Origin: Epichloe hybrida
Taxonomy: Eukaryota > Ascomycota > Sordariomycetes > Hypocreales > Clavicipitaceae
Length of the DNA stretch: 64,000 nucleotides
Direction of reading: 5' to 3'
Assembly (NCBI GenBank): GCA_019022495.1
Contig: JAFEKR010000020.1
Coordinates: 1 to 64,000, forward strand
The position numbers were made by a program, and so were the translations under genes. This document shows positions 1-10,687 of this stretch, one piece after another (position 1 is the first letter of the stretch; the number at the start of each line of letters is the position of its first letter). The notes below the pieces were generated by a model. It had not been told where the DNA came from and made no database searches. It worked only from the letters and a program-made list of their open reading frames with translations.

Positions 1-2170
1 AGTAACTTATACTTTCTATAGAATATTTAAAGCTTTAATTTAAGGATATTATAGTTATTAGCGCTATAGAGTTATTCTTTAGGGTATACCTTAAATAAGT
101 TAATAATTTACTTTAGTAAAGGTCTCTAGGTCTATAGGGGTTCTCTAGGTATTTCCCTTTATATTTATAAAAGGGGTAGTAAGGTCTTTAGGAAGTAAGA
201 GGGTAGCTTTATAAGTAGTACCCTTAGGGCTTATTATTCCCTCTAATTCTCCTCTTCCTTATATTAGGAAGGAGAAATTATAGCTCTTTAAGCTATACTA
301 ATAAGGGTACTACTAGCCCTAGATAGCATAGGTTACCTCTATTAGTAACTCTCTTACTTAGGGGTATTATTAGTAGTATTACTAGGGTAATACTATTAAC
401 TTACCTCTAGTAAAGGTATAGGTAGGGGAGTTACCTATAGATACTTATAAATAGTATTCTTAGGTAGTCTTAACTCTAGGTTAATTAACCTTCCTAGGGG
501 AGATTAGCTAGGCCTTCCTAGAGGGGATTAACTTAGTCTTCCTAAGGGAGTCTAGCTTATTAATCCTTTTAATAGTAATTATACTAATAAATAAGGTAAT
601 AGGGTAGGTTACCTAGTTCTAATATTACTATTATCTAGTAAATTATAGAAGAACTCTTTATTTTATAGGTTCTTTTAAAAGCCTATATACTTCTTCCTAG
701 CCTCTTTAATTTCTTTAAGAGTCTAAAATCTAAATTCTACTTAGTTTACTACTTCTTTAAGGTTATTTACTATCTTAATACCTCTTCTAATAGTTATATA
801 CACTCTATTATAAAGAAGATAGTCTTAAAGTCTATTTTATAAAAGGTCTCTCCTTTCTATAAACTTATCCCTTAACTATTTATAGAAGTTATTACTAAAA
901 ACTTATTCCTTAACTATTTATAAAAGTTATTACTAAATTTAGAGAATAGTATTCTTTTAAATAACCCTTACTCCTTATATTATTTAGTCTTTATAAGAAT
1001 ATAAAGACTAATTTCCTTAGGTATTATTATCTCTTTATATTTAGAACTTCCTATTTATTAAAGTAGTTCTTTTATAATATATTATTAAAGCCTTATAGAG
1101 ATATAGGGATATAAGTTAGTGTAAGCAAGGGTTTTTCCTTTATTAAGGTATTTATTACTATCTTCTATTTTAATACCTTCTATAGTATTATTATAGCTAT
1201 TAGTCTTACTAGGAACTTTAAATTAACTAGAGGTCCTAGATAGTCTAGCTATATCTAATATTCTACTTAATTAAGGGAGGTAAATCTTATAATATAAGAA
1301 GAAAAGGGGTATAACTATAATTATATAATATATTATAAATATAAAGGATTATAAGGTAAGGCAGTTAACTTTAAATACGTAATAATCTGCGGTGTTCGAA
1401 GACTGCGTGGTTATTTATAAAGGTAACTACTAATTAGTGTTAGATTTATAGGGTATTGAATTTAATGTGTAATATAGTCGTAAGCCTGAAGAATAGTATT
1501 ATTATTAATTATCTATTCTAGGCTGCGTTATCTATTATTATAATTGATTAAGTTATTAGAAAAGAGAGGTAAAAAGCTAGAAGTTATAATATATAAAGGG
1601 AAAAGGGGTTACGTGTTTATATCCCTATATTTCCTAGCTAATTAACGTGCTAGGTTATAGGTCACGTGTGGGGTTCGCGCGCGGCCTAAGCTTCTGCCAG
1701 GTAATTGCGGCTGCGACGCGCGATTAATATCACCTTTGTTCCAACAATATAAAAGGAAGGCTTTAAACTAGCCTTAAGCACCTTAATATAAATTAAATAT
1801 AGATTTAAGAGTAATATATAATAGGTAATATTAAGGTAAATTAAATAAAGACCTCTAAGATGCTTATAAATAGCTTTATAAAGCCTTTATTAGGTTAAAT
1901 ACATAGGGATTTTTACTATAGAATTAGCCTAAGGGAGATTCCTACCTAATTATAATACTAGAGATTATTTATAATCTCTTCCTACACCTTAGATTATTAG
2001 CTTTAATAAATATCTTAGCTATAGGGGGTATATTAGGAAAAGCTCCCTAAAGTATTAGATATATAGGTAAGGGGCACGTACTAACTAGGATAAGATATTA
2101 GTAAAGATAAATATATTAGAAGTACCTTCGTAGACTAGTTATTACTATAGCGCACTATGTACCCTTTAGG
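1..2170. repeat. AT-rich RIP-degraded transposon block (left)
   Basis: The sequence is very AT-rich, dense in TA dinucleotides and poor in CG and CA, with stop codons in every frame, as expected after fungal repeat-induced point mutation. It ends quite sharply near 2150-2170, where normal base composition returns. Inside lies one recognisable unit, a 309-bp LTR at 1438-1746 in minus orientation. The remaining sequence, including 1-1437 on the internal side of that LTR, gives no protein fragment I can name. It may be the decayed interior of the same LTR retrotransposon running off the left edge (inference). No gene is supported here. Confidence 0.85.
1438..1746 (-). repeat. RIP-mutated LTR, partner of the 41.5-kb solo LTR
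   Basis: On the minus strand this 309-bp stretch begins TGTTGGAACAAAGG and ends with TCTAACA, a mutated form of the TCCAACA end. It aligns without gaps to the plus-strand copy at 41510-41818. My hand alignment gives about 34 differences. All but one are transitions, and nearly all are C-to-T or G-to-A in this copy, which is the RIP signature. The 5-bp flanks (attag and atata) do not match, so no target duplication is visible. It may be one LTR of a longer element rather than a solo LTR. Confidence 0.85.
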
Positions 2171-2565
2171 TACAAAAGTCAGCTGCTGTCTGCACCTCTA
2201 ATTGATCGAATTGAACACTTTTCATCATCTATCTACACCCCTACCTGACACTACCTTGTTCACCTTCAGGGTCCTGACATTTCTTAGCTTTAATTGTAGC
2301 CTTCACTTATATTACTGCTTAGGGGGTCTTTTTACTATTTATTGTATCTTTGCAAGCCCTTTTTGTCATGTCACGTGACACTGCGACAGAACGCTGCCAG
2401 TATTGCGCGACACGCAGCATTGAGATCTTCTACGTCAGTCAACAAGACGCCCAAGCTGGCACCTATCCTTCTTCGATTCTGCCAGCCTATACGTACTTTC
2501 TCTTCTCCGACATCCTGCATATTGACTCTCTCTCTCTCTTAAGACTTTTTAAAAAAAAAAAAAAA
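2171..2565. other. Intergenic region upstream of apc11
   Basis: Base composition is normal from the edge of the AT-rich block to the apc11 start. The final 40 bp hold a CT-repeat, a short T run and a run of 15 A immediately before the ATG. This pyrimidine-rich then poly(A) leader probably belongs to the apc11 5' UTR (inference). An open frame runs through here into apc11 exon 1, but its upstream part resembles nothing I know. Confidence 0.6.
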
Positions 2566-3052
2566 ATGAAAGTCACCATCAAAGAGTGGAATACCGTGGC
2601 TACCTGGCGTTGGGATATTCCACAAGACGACGTATGTGGTATTTGCCAGGTTCATTTTGACGGGACGTGTCCGACTTGCAAATATCCCGGCGACGACTGT
2701 AGTCTCCGTAAGATCCGTCTTCTATTCAAGTCCCCTTGTCGCTCTTCAATCACTTTCTAACTTGAAAACTTTCAGTATCCGGCAAATGTGGTCACAACTT
2801 TCACATGGTGAGCGCATAGGTCATACTGCAACTGCACGAGGCTGTCTTTTGCTGACCGTGGCGGATGTAGCACTGCATTATGGAATGGATCAAGCAGGAT
2901 GCTGCTCGTGGTCAATGCCCGATGTGCCGGCAAAGTAGGTCATCATCAGCGGATCGTTTCACGAAATGTGTTGTTAACGAGATGCAGCATTCGAATGGAT
3001 TGACAATCAGCCCAATGACGGCACGCCACCAGCAGAGTTATTTGATTGCTAG
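2566..3052 (+). CDS. apc11: Anaphase-promoting complex RING subunit APC11
   Basis: Exons are 2566-2707, 2776-2807, 2871-2934 and 2988-3052; they join in frame to 100 residues, the usual length for APC11. The start MKVTIKEWN is the canonical family N-terminus. The RING-H2 zinc ligands are visible: Cys24/Cys27, the extra APC11 pair Cys35/Cys38, Cys45, Cys52, His54, His57, Cys60 and Cys74/Cys77, with the CPMCRQ end followed by TFEW. APC11 is the catalytic RING of the APC/C. With the cullin-like APC2 it recruits an E2 and ubiquitinates cyclin B and securin in the nucleus. Exon 2 is only 32 nt. The gene converges on chk1, whose stop codon lies 169 bp downstream. The UBE2C-type E2 that normally serves this RING is encoded at about 55.5-56.3 kb in this window. 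Confidence is high because every splice restores family sequence. Confidence 0.95.
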
Positions 3053-3221
3053 GGACTTGGTTCTAGACCAAGCCATTCTTGGGTTTATTCTCTACCAATA
3101 TCGCATTTATGCTGTGTCAATATTTGTTACAGGGACGATATTATTAAGCTACTTCCAATCGTCTTGCCCTGACAGGCCTCGTTCCTCCTTCCGCATCCTT
3201 TTCAAGGACAACAGAAGACTT

Positions 3222-5113
3222 TTAAGCATCCGGGACATATACGCCATCCTTGCACAGCACCACAGTCTTTTTGAAAAATCTTCGCCATTCCAAGGGATCT
3301 CCCTTGATCTTGATGAAACGAACATCGAGGACCTCGCTTCCATCGGGCAGCGGCTGCTTGTCTACATGGATCTCTCCATGCAAGCTCTGTTGTCTTCCAT
3401 CCAGAGTCTTGACCTTGATGTTGGCGATTGGGCTTCCATACAGATTGGCCGTTACTGGCGCCAGTGGAACATTCAACTGGTGCAGGGCATCGCTTAGAAG
3501 TTGGATCAGGTGATTTGGAAGCACGTGGGAGAAGAAGCGTGTTAAAGACTCTGCAGGGCAAATATCGCGGAACCGGCGGGCTTGCTGTGTGAGTGTTATA
3601 GATGGACCAGGAGTTTGGGAGAATTGTGACATGGAAGGTTCGTCGGCTAGTGTTTCCAGGACCATGCGGCGTGCGTCTGCTGAGCGAGGGGGAAGTGATG
3701 AGACCGGAGCAGGCATGGAGCGAAGGACGGGACGTTCCCAGTCCCAGTCCCTGTCAACTATAGGCACTTCTGGTTGGGTTGATGAGAATCTACCAGCATT
3801 GAGTCCTGTATCGACTTCCATGTCCTCGACGCTGGATGAGAAATGCCTTTGCGACGCAGGCGGCAGGCGGCTGAAGTCGATGCGCAGGTTCTCCAGCATT
3901 TGCGTAGCAAGATTGATAGGATCAGTAATTTTACCATCAGGCGTGAGAAGAGGATTGTGCCGCGTATACCAAGGGTGCTGCCGTATTTGCCGGAAACCGA
4001 AACGTTTTTGAGGGTCTACTGACATCATGCCGCGTAAGAGTGACAATGCTTCTGGTGGTATTCTCTCCCATAAAGCATCTGTGCTATGGCCAGATGTTTT
4101 GACGTACTCGCCAAACTCCCAGCTGTTCGCAGACGGCTCGTCCCATGGCGTATTCCCCACGAGAAGAACAAACAGGATGACGCCACAGGACCATATGTCC
4201 ACGAGGTCGGACGAGTACTTGCCAGCACTGGGGATTTTCTTATCTGTCCTACCGCAGGCTAGAATCTCCGGGGCAATGTACGGTGGGCTTCCGCATAACG
4301 TGGAGCTCGTCTTTCTTTGGCTTTTGTACTCAAACATGGTGGCCATGCCGAAGTCGGCAAGTTTCAGGCTTCCATCCGATGAAAGCAAGATGTTTTCTGG
4401 TTTCAGGTCCCTGTGAGCCACGCCCTTGGAATGCATGAAGCTCACTCCGCTGACAAGCTGGACAAAGTAGAGCTGAGCAATGTCCTCGCGAACGCCGACG
4501 TCAGCCTCGATTTTGTCGAACAAATCGCCACCCTCGGCAAACTCCATGGCTATCCAGCGCCATATTGAGTCCTCGCCTGAGGCGAACCACTCGATAACGT
4601 TGGGGTGTTGGCCAATATGGGAGTGAAGAGACACCTCCATGGCGAGTTGTTTGTTTGATATACGGCCATGCTTGACTGCGTATCCCTTATGGATGAGTTT
4701 GACGGCAAATACCGGATCGGTAGTGTCCAGGGGTATGGCCTTTTTGATGCTGCGTTTTGTTTTGGGATTGAGGTGTTAGTTAACAGCACGTGGACGAATT
4801 CTGGCGTCTTATTGCAAGAGCCAAGGAACACGGGTAAAGTAATATGACTCACGAGGCATAGGCTCCGCGGCCAATTGTCTTGGATATGATGCGAAAGGGG
4901 AGGTCCCTCGGTAGAGGGTCTAGCTGAGACTACGGACCTCGCGTTAGCAAGGACATCGTGGACGGATCCTGTTGACCGCAACGTGTACGTGTGGCTGAAC
5001 CGATGTACCACACCGAAATTCACATTGCAAGCGGAGAATGAAGAATGAAGGTGCCTGTGGCCGAAGGTACGGACTAAAGGAACAACGGAAAAGAAACTTG
5101 ATTAACTCACCAT
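3222..5113 (-). CDS. chk1: DNA-damage checkpoint kinase Chk1
   Basis: Exons on the minus strand are 5113-5111, 4923-4853 and 4749-3222, giving 533 residues. The kinase domain starts near residue 11. Visible motifs are the glycine loop GRGAYAS (19-25), VFAVK with Lys42, HRDLKPEN (His137-Asn144), DFG (157-159), a GSPPYIAPE activation segment and DIWSCGV. About 200 C-terminal residues follow, including the regulatory KA1-like part of Chk1 orthologues. Chk1 relays ATR/Rad3 signals to block mitotic entry after DNA damage. The first coding exon appears to be the ATG alone, followed by gtgagt and a 187-bp intron: the frame upstream of PLPRDLPFR hits a stop, and ctcag|CTAGAC is the fitting acceptor. 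An in-frame TGA just before the ATG rules out a longer start. The kinase assignment is firm; the three-base exon is a prediction. Confidence 0.92.
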
Positions 5114-5269
5114 TGCTCAAAAGCTGCCTAGTTAGTACCCGCCACAATGACGAGATGTTTGAATCTTGTTTTCTTTTTCTTAGTCAAGTCTAGGGTGTCT
5201 GAGAAACGTCTACAACACCAGTTAACCAGGCGGCTGAAGGCGATGAAAACAAACCGAGCCCCGCTATAT

Positions 5270-5354
5270 GGGTGTGATCGACGAAGCCGCGCGAACTTTG
5301 CGCGTGCGCAATTCGGCGGTCGCAAAGTACGCGTAAAGTAATAAGGGACGCGCT
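5270..5354 (+). repeat. Dispersed ~85-bp repeat, copy A
   Basis: This segment matches the reverse complement of 63207-63288 over its whole length, with three or four short indels and a few substitutions. Shared blocks include ACGAAGCCGCGC, AACTTTGCGC, TCGCAAAGTACGC and TAATAAGGGACGCGCT. Its core TTGCGCGTGCGCAA is a near-perfect palindrome that is perfect in the other copy. It lies between chk1 and the DUF1295 gene and has no coding potential. It could be a short non-autonomous transposon remnant. Confidence 0.75.
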
Positions 5355-5546
5355 GTTCGCAATTGGAAGTGATGGCTAAATGAGTCTCTCAGTGCGCAGT
5401 ATAAATGACAATGAAATTAAACAAATCAAGAACCCGCCGATCAAAAAAAAAAATATGATTCTCCCGCCGAAAAGGTCCTCTTTCTATGCGTACTTGTCAA
5501 AGTATCCTTGCCGCAAAAGTACTTCACTTGCATACTACGGATGGAG

Positions 5547-5562
5547 TACGGATTAATCCGTA
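5547..5562. other. 16-bp perfect palindrome TACGGATTAATCCGTA
   Basis: The sequence equals its own reverse complement. It lies 163 bp before the DUF1295 ATG. Its half-site TAATCCGTA/TACGGATTA recurs in other intergenic regions of the window, near 11.31, 11.35, 22.82, 27.18 and 27.86 kb. It could be a transcription-factor site or a relic of a dispersed repeat; the sequence alone does not decide. Confidence 0.5.
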
Positions 5563-5724
5563 TTACTGTACTGGACCCTCCTTGCAAAAAAAGTCAATGA
5601 CGACATCGTTCAATCTCGACACAATCTCGACAACTCGACACAACCTCGACCCCCCTCCTCCCTTCTCGCCCGTCATGAACAGCGTCAAACCCATCGGAAT
5701 CAACTCCAATTTAGACCACCAACC

Positions 5725-6831
5725 ATGGCTGTCGTACACGTCCTAGACGATTATTACGTCGCCATAACAGCCATTGTCACCGTCGCATATCAACTGTTCT
5801 TCTTCTCAATCGCATTCACCTTTAAATTCGATAAACTCACGGGTATGTCAAAGAATGTCCCCGTCCCAACTTGCCACGGGTTTCCCATCCTAAACAAAAT
5901 CACAACAGACCTCGCAGGCGGAAGCAACTTCGCAGTCCTCGCCATCATCACTCTCGCCCTGTCCGGCCACCACCATGCCCGCCAACTAGTCGCCTCTCTC
6001 TTCCTCATCGTCTGGGCCACCCGCCTCTCCGGCTTCCTCTTCTTCCGCATCCTCCGCACCGGGTCCGACGACCGCTTCGACGACAAACGCAACAACTTCT
6101 TCTCCTTTCTCGGCTTCTGGATCTTCCAGATGATCTGGGTTTGGACCGTATCCCTACCCGTCACCATTCTGAATTCCCCCAACGTTACGCAATACAGGCA
6201 GCATGATTTCGGGACCGGCCGCGACATTGCCGGCATCGTGCTCTTCGCCATCGGCTTCATCATGGAAAGCGTGAGCGATGTGCAGAAATACAATTTTCGG
6301 CAAAACAACGACAAGTCCGCCGTCTGTGACAAGGGCTTCTTTGCCGTGTCGCGACACCCCAATTATTTTGGGGAAATCATCATTCAATTTTGTAAAGTTT
6401 TTCATTCATTTTCATTTCTTTGGCTGCCCTCTACACACGAGAAGCTCAATACTAACTTGACTTTTTTATATTAAGCAATTTTCATGATTGCGGTTTCATC
6501 AGCGGCAGATGGCCATGTTCAAGGCCAGGCGTACAAGGCTCTTTATGCAACAATTCTGGGCCCAATCCTCCTTACTGTTCTCCTAATGTTTGTCTCTGGG
6601 CTGCCTCTTTCGGAGCGGCCAAAGGCCAAGGCGCGTTATGAAAAGGACAATAACTGGCAGGCATACAAGCAGTGGCTGGATCGTACGAGCATCTTGATCC
6701 CGTTCCCACCACAGCTGTACGAGAAGATGCCCGTTTTCTTGAAAAGAACTGTTTTTTTGGAATTCCCCATGTACGTATTTCATCCACCGACGGGAGGGGC
6801 TCACGACGAAGAGGAGAACTTGAGGCCGTGA
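5725..6831 (+). CDS. DUF1295 / steroid 5-alpha-reductase-like membrane protein
   Basis: Exons are 5725-5842, 5909-6391 and 6476-6831, giving 318 residues. Intron 1 is 66 bp, a multiple of three without a stop, so the frame stays open across it. Removing it restores the family-like junction KLTDLAGGSNF. Several hydrophobic segments cover most of the protein. The C-terminal half carries the RHPNYFGE motif (about residues 193-200) of the DUF1295 / steroid-reductase / isoprenylcysteine methyltransferase superfamily, where it binds cofactor. The expected location is the ER or another internal membrane. The substrate cannot be told from sequence. The C-terminus is hydrophilic and acidic, ending near EEENLRP. 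The gene is divergent from chk1 and converges on med8. Confidence 0.88.
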
Positions 6832-7198
6832 GCTGCGGTGTATTCTTGTGTAAACAAACAGCAGCGGCGATGACGACGCCGTTCGCTCGCCACGACATGA
6901 TCTCTCATGAATAAATAGCCTTGGTAATTTTACACCGCGTGCAGTATGCCATATTGTACCTAATTGTTCAAGACAAATTTGACTGCTAGCCATGACATGT
7001 TCGGCTGAGTAAATCAGCTAACCTTTGGTCGTTCCGTAAGGGTATCTTGCAGTGCTTTATTCCGGACGAGGCCACGCTATCCTCCAATTACGCATCCTGA
7101 GCGTATGTAAAGCCCCAATTTCAACCACCGTGTCATAATTGACCATCTTGAGTCCCCCCATCTCCCAACCAGATCGCCACCGACGAGTGAAACCCCTC
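6832..7198. other. Convergent 3' region, DUF1295 gene / med8
   Basis: These 367 bp lie between two converging stop codons and should contain both 3' UTRs. An AATAAA-like atgaataaatag occurs near 6907, a plausible polyadenylation region for the plus-strand gene. I see nothing else. Confidence 0.5.
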
Positions 7199-8063
7199 CT
7201 ACGACGAAGTCGCTCGACCCATCCCCTCAGGCGGTATATTTACCCCTTCCAAGCCCTTCTTGACGCCTACTCTGCGCTCGTATTCAACATTGCGCGGCAC
7301 CTCAAAGTCGCCCCTGGCCGCGAACCACAACAGTGTCTCCGGCTCGGGACCCGTATTCGCCCTTTTCCCGTCCTTCTCGCCATCCTCCTCATCACTGTTA
7401 TCGCCCTCGCCCCCCCTCTCCTCCTCCTCCTCCTCATCATCATCACTCTCCTCATGCAGCGCCCTCTTCAGGCCCGTCCGCACATTTTCCACGCCGTTTT
7501 CCCGCTCCTCCTTCGTATACACATCCCCCGCCTCATCTCTCACGTACTCCGCAATCCGTCCTTGTGTCCATTTCCGCAACGCATCCCATATAGCTTGTAG
7601 TTGCGCTATGCCCTCCGGCGTAGCCAGTCGTGCCGTCTCGCGTCCCTCCAGAACCAACTCCTCGAGGTCCGGCTCCAACTTCTTGCGAAGCAGCTGCGTC
7701 AGAATGTTCTCCTGCGCACGACCAGGATAATTCGTCGACGGGCGGATCGCTATGCGGGTGAAGAGGTCCGAGTTGTCGTTGAGGCTTTCAAGAACGGATT
7801 GGAGGTTGCGCTGGAGGATTTGAGCAGACGCTTGGAGAGACGAGCTGGCCGTGGAAGTCGTTAGCTTAGTTCCTCGTGCGTTTTCTTCTTCTTCTGGGGG
7901 TTGGGGGGGGGGTTTCGGGGTGCGCAACACACGGATGGGGTAGAGGATTGCTTTTCAAAATGTCCATTTTCAGGCTTTGAATGCTGCTGGATAGCTGAGC
8001 CAGTCGCGCGACAGTGTGCTCGACTGACTTGTGCTCATCATCGTCGAGACCAAGCGTCGCCAT
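7199..8063 (-). CDS. med8: Mediator complex subunit 8
   Basis: Exons on the minus strand are 8063-7933 and 7844-7199, giving 258 residues. The N-terminal half has the fungal Med8 pattern: a helix with TVARLAQLSSSIQSLK, then SNPLP, then after the splice SLQASAQILQRNLQSVL, followed by the YPGRAQENILTQLLRKKLEP block. Med8 is a head-module subunit that binds Med18/Med20 and TBP and helps recruit RNA polymerase II. The C-terminal part is low-complexity and acidic (EESDDDEEEEEERGG), which is common in fungal Med8. The first ATG in frame, at 8063, was chosen; an upstream in-frame GTG was not used. The intron is C-rich, and its donor gtgtgt is less common than gtaagt. Family assignment rests on the conserved N-terminal blocks. 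Confidence 0.88.
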
Positions 8064-8788
8064 GACAAAGCTTGGCGTCACGTTCTATCAAGGGTCAGTC
8101 CGTTCGGTGGTTTGTATGTATGAGACCGAGTTTGTGAGTCAACGCACGAAGAATGCGAATACAAACGTGAATTTTGTTTGGTGAAGGACTTGACGGGTTG
8201 CTGGACACGTTGGCGGAAGAAGAGGGGGGGGGGGGAAGACGAGGAGGCAAGGCGGCCCTGGCAAGGCCTTTACATAAATTCCGTCGCTGTCTCTCTCCAC
8301 AACAAAGAACGTTGCAGAAAATCGTCAATTTTTTTTATATATAACCCTAATACTAGCTATTTTGTAGCCTAGGAAGCAAGGCTAGCCTAAATAATCCTAT
8401 ATAGGTAGTTTCCACATGATAGGTAAAAGGTTTTTTGAAAAAGTCCGCGTTTGAAGACAAGTCTTAATCTTTACTCAAGGTGTCGAATATTTTATAACCT
8501 GAACAATCAATTTCTGGATGCCCATACAAATCACAACATTTCGCGACTGGATATCTGTTGGTATCACATGATACCTGGCTTTCAACAGTATCACTCGCTT
8601 TGTATCCGACTTGCAGCAGAACTCTATCACAACACAGCGCCTGATGTACAAAACCTAGATTGTGATAAGTATACGCGATCCCTCAATCTCATTCGATGCT
8701 CAGTTACAGATACTTAAATGACATATCGTTTACATATTCGAAATGTAGCCCGTTAGTCTGCTAAAACTTTTCTTCTTGGTCCGTTGAC
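8064..8788. other. Intergenic med8 / choline sulfatase
   Basis: This region holds the med8 promoter and the sulfatase 3' UTR. A G-run interrupts 8226-8236. About 100 bp at 8320-8425 are AT-rich with tag/cta-rich wording like the RIP-degraded blocks, so they may be a tiny transposon relic (inference). No gene is supported. Confidence 0.5.
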
Positions 8789-10687
8789 TCAAACACGCGT
8801 CGAACTGACGGCTTTGGATTCGTAGCCTTTGCTATCCACAGGTGGGAATCGAGCACGGCGTTCCAGGGCGTCTAGTGGGATGGTGGAACGAATGTACCTG
8901 CCAAGAGGTTAGAATCTTGATCGGCACTGCATCGACTCATCGATTCGTCGCCCAAGTCAACACTTACTTCATTCGGCCATCATCAACAGGGTCAAAGTCC
9001 CAGCTTGTGAAAGCCCCTTCTTTGAGAGCATCCCAAACAACACGACGACTGCGCTGAGATTGTAGGACCTGTGCTGTGATGGCGTCAAAATCCCATCTGG
9101 CTTTTGCTTCGGCTTCAAACTTGTCAAAAAGTGCCTTGGCAGTCTCATCTTCGGGGCTTTGTGATGGAGACTTGACGAAACGCGCCAAATTGTTCAATTC
9201 ATGAGGGTCCTTCTCCAAGTTGTAAAGTTGGGGTTCGTCTGCAGGGCAGGTGATGTACTTCCAAGGCCCGCGTTTGATCATCATCATAGGACGCACAGTT
9301 CCCTCCCCTGTGTATTCCGCGAACACAGTGTCATGCCCTTCCTTGTTCTGTAGATGAGGCATCATGCTCTGGCCATCCATAGGAAGGCAGGGTGCAGGCT
9401 TGGTGCCAATGAGATCGCAAATGGTAGGGACTAGGTCCAGAGTGGACACATTCTGACTGACGCGATGCGGTTGGAACCATTTGGGGTAGTTGATCAACAG
9501 TGGAACTCGAACGGATGATTCGAAATAGCTCATTTTGTACCAGAGACCTCGCTCCCCGAGCATATCACCGTGGTCGCCACTGAAAATGACAATGGTGTTT
9601 TCGGCTAGACCAGCATCCTCCAATGTCTCCAGTAGTTTCCCAATGCAATCGTCCACATAGCTTACGGAGCCGTAATAAGCACGTTTGGCCCGCTTGATTT
9701 GCTCGTCTGAAAACCCCTGGTCCCAAAGATCGCAAACTTTCATCAACCGCTTGCTGTGACTATCCAATTCTTCCTTGGGAATTCGGACTTTGGGCAATGC
9801 GATGTCCACGTCTTGATAGCGATTCCAGTATTTTTTCGTGATGGTGTACGGGTCATGAGGATGAGTGAGAGATACCTGTGAAGGAAGAATGAAAAGAAAT
9901 CGTTAGCGAAATCTTGCTGGCCCAGACTCATCTTGTTCATAATTGCTCGCGCGCTGAGGTCTCTCTCCATGACCGTGTGCCATGTAAGATCGGCATTCGG
10001 GAGAATGACCCTAATTTGAATCATTTCAGCAGCAATCGTCATCAGGTCTCACTGACTTACCGTCAGGGCAAAGGGACGCTTCTCAGGACCTTCTCGAACA
10101 TGGTCCCACAAGTACTGCACACTGCGGTACATGACCTCTTCGTCATAGTCCAACTGATTGCTGCGGCCACACGGTCCCGCTTGAAGGATAGAGCTGGCAT
10201 TGTGATACCATTCAAGGCGTGTGCCGGGCTCGTCCCAGTTGACAGCCCAGCCGAAGTCACCGGGATAAATGTCGCTCGTGAGACGCTGTTCATAACCATG
10301 TAATTGGTCCCCGACGAAGTGCATCTTACCTGCCAACGCGGTGTGGTAGCCCTTGGAACGGAGATAATGGGCATACGTTGGTATCTCGGAACTGATTTGC
10401 GAAGCATTGTCATACGCGCCAATCTTCATTGGCAGAAGGCCTGTGATCATACTCATTCGGGAGGGCGCGCATAATGGAGATGGGCAATAAGCAGAATCGA
10501 ACTGAACAGAGCTGGCAGCCAAACGGTCCAAATTCGGCGTCTTGATTTGAGATTCCGGGTTATACATCTTGAGTTGAGGAGCAGCCAGTTGGTCAGCCAT
10601 GATGTAGATGATGTTGGGTTTCTCTTCATTCTTCTTGACGACGCCAGCAGGGGCAGAAGTTTGCAGAGTGTTGATATCGGGTGCCAT
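8789..10687 (-). CDS. Choline sulfatase (sulfatase family)
   Basis: Exons on the minus strand are 10687-10061, 9875-8968 and 8897-8789, giving 547 residues. The sulfatase signature CAPSR is at residues 73-77; Cys73 would be converted to formylglycine. PNIIYIMADQ (24-33) supplies the first metal-binding aspartate, GKMHFVGDQLHGYE follows, and GDHGDMLGERGLWYK lies in the second exon. These blocks and the C-terminal YIRSTIPLDALERRARFPPV match choline sulfatases (EC 3.1.6.6), which hydrolyse choline-O-sulfate to choline and sulfate and supply sulfur during starvation. No signal peptide is seen, so it is probably cytosolic. The first intron is 185 bp; its removal gives LTVSLTHPHDPY, the conserved junction. 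The last intron hides the true C-terminus, since reading through the donor gives TAA directly after the MK codons. No transporter or sulfur regulator adjoins it. Related aryl-sulfatases are the alternative. Confidence 0.92.

Larger units (their letters stand above)
5114..5724. promoter_or_regulatory. Divergent intergenic region chk1 / DUF1295 gene
   Basis: This 611-bp stretch separates two divergent genes and should hold both promoters (inference). It contains an 85-bp dispersed repeat at 5270-5354 and the 16-bp perfect palindrome TACGGATTAATCCGTA at 5547-5562. Poly(A)/poly(T) tracts lie near 5166 and 5441. No convincing ORF is present. Confidence 0.6.

Noticed and set aside
2880..3497. Long plus-strand open frame starting MEWIKQDAARGQCPMCRQ
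   Set aside because: Only its first part is real (apc11 exon 3). Past the donor at 2935 it runs antisense to chk1, and splicing to 2988 gives the proper APC11 C-terminus.
9876..10060. Coding exon inside the 185-bp choline sulfatase intron
   Set aside because: One frame is open there, but joining the flanking exons directly gives the conserved LTVSLTHPHDPY. Including the segment would insert unrelated sequence.
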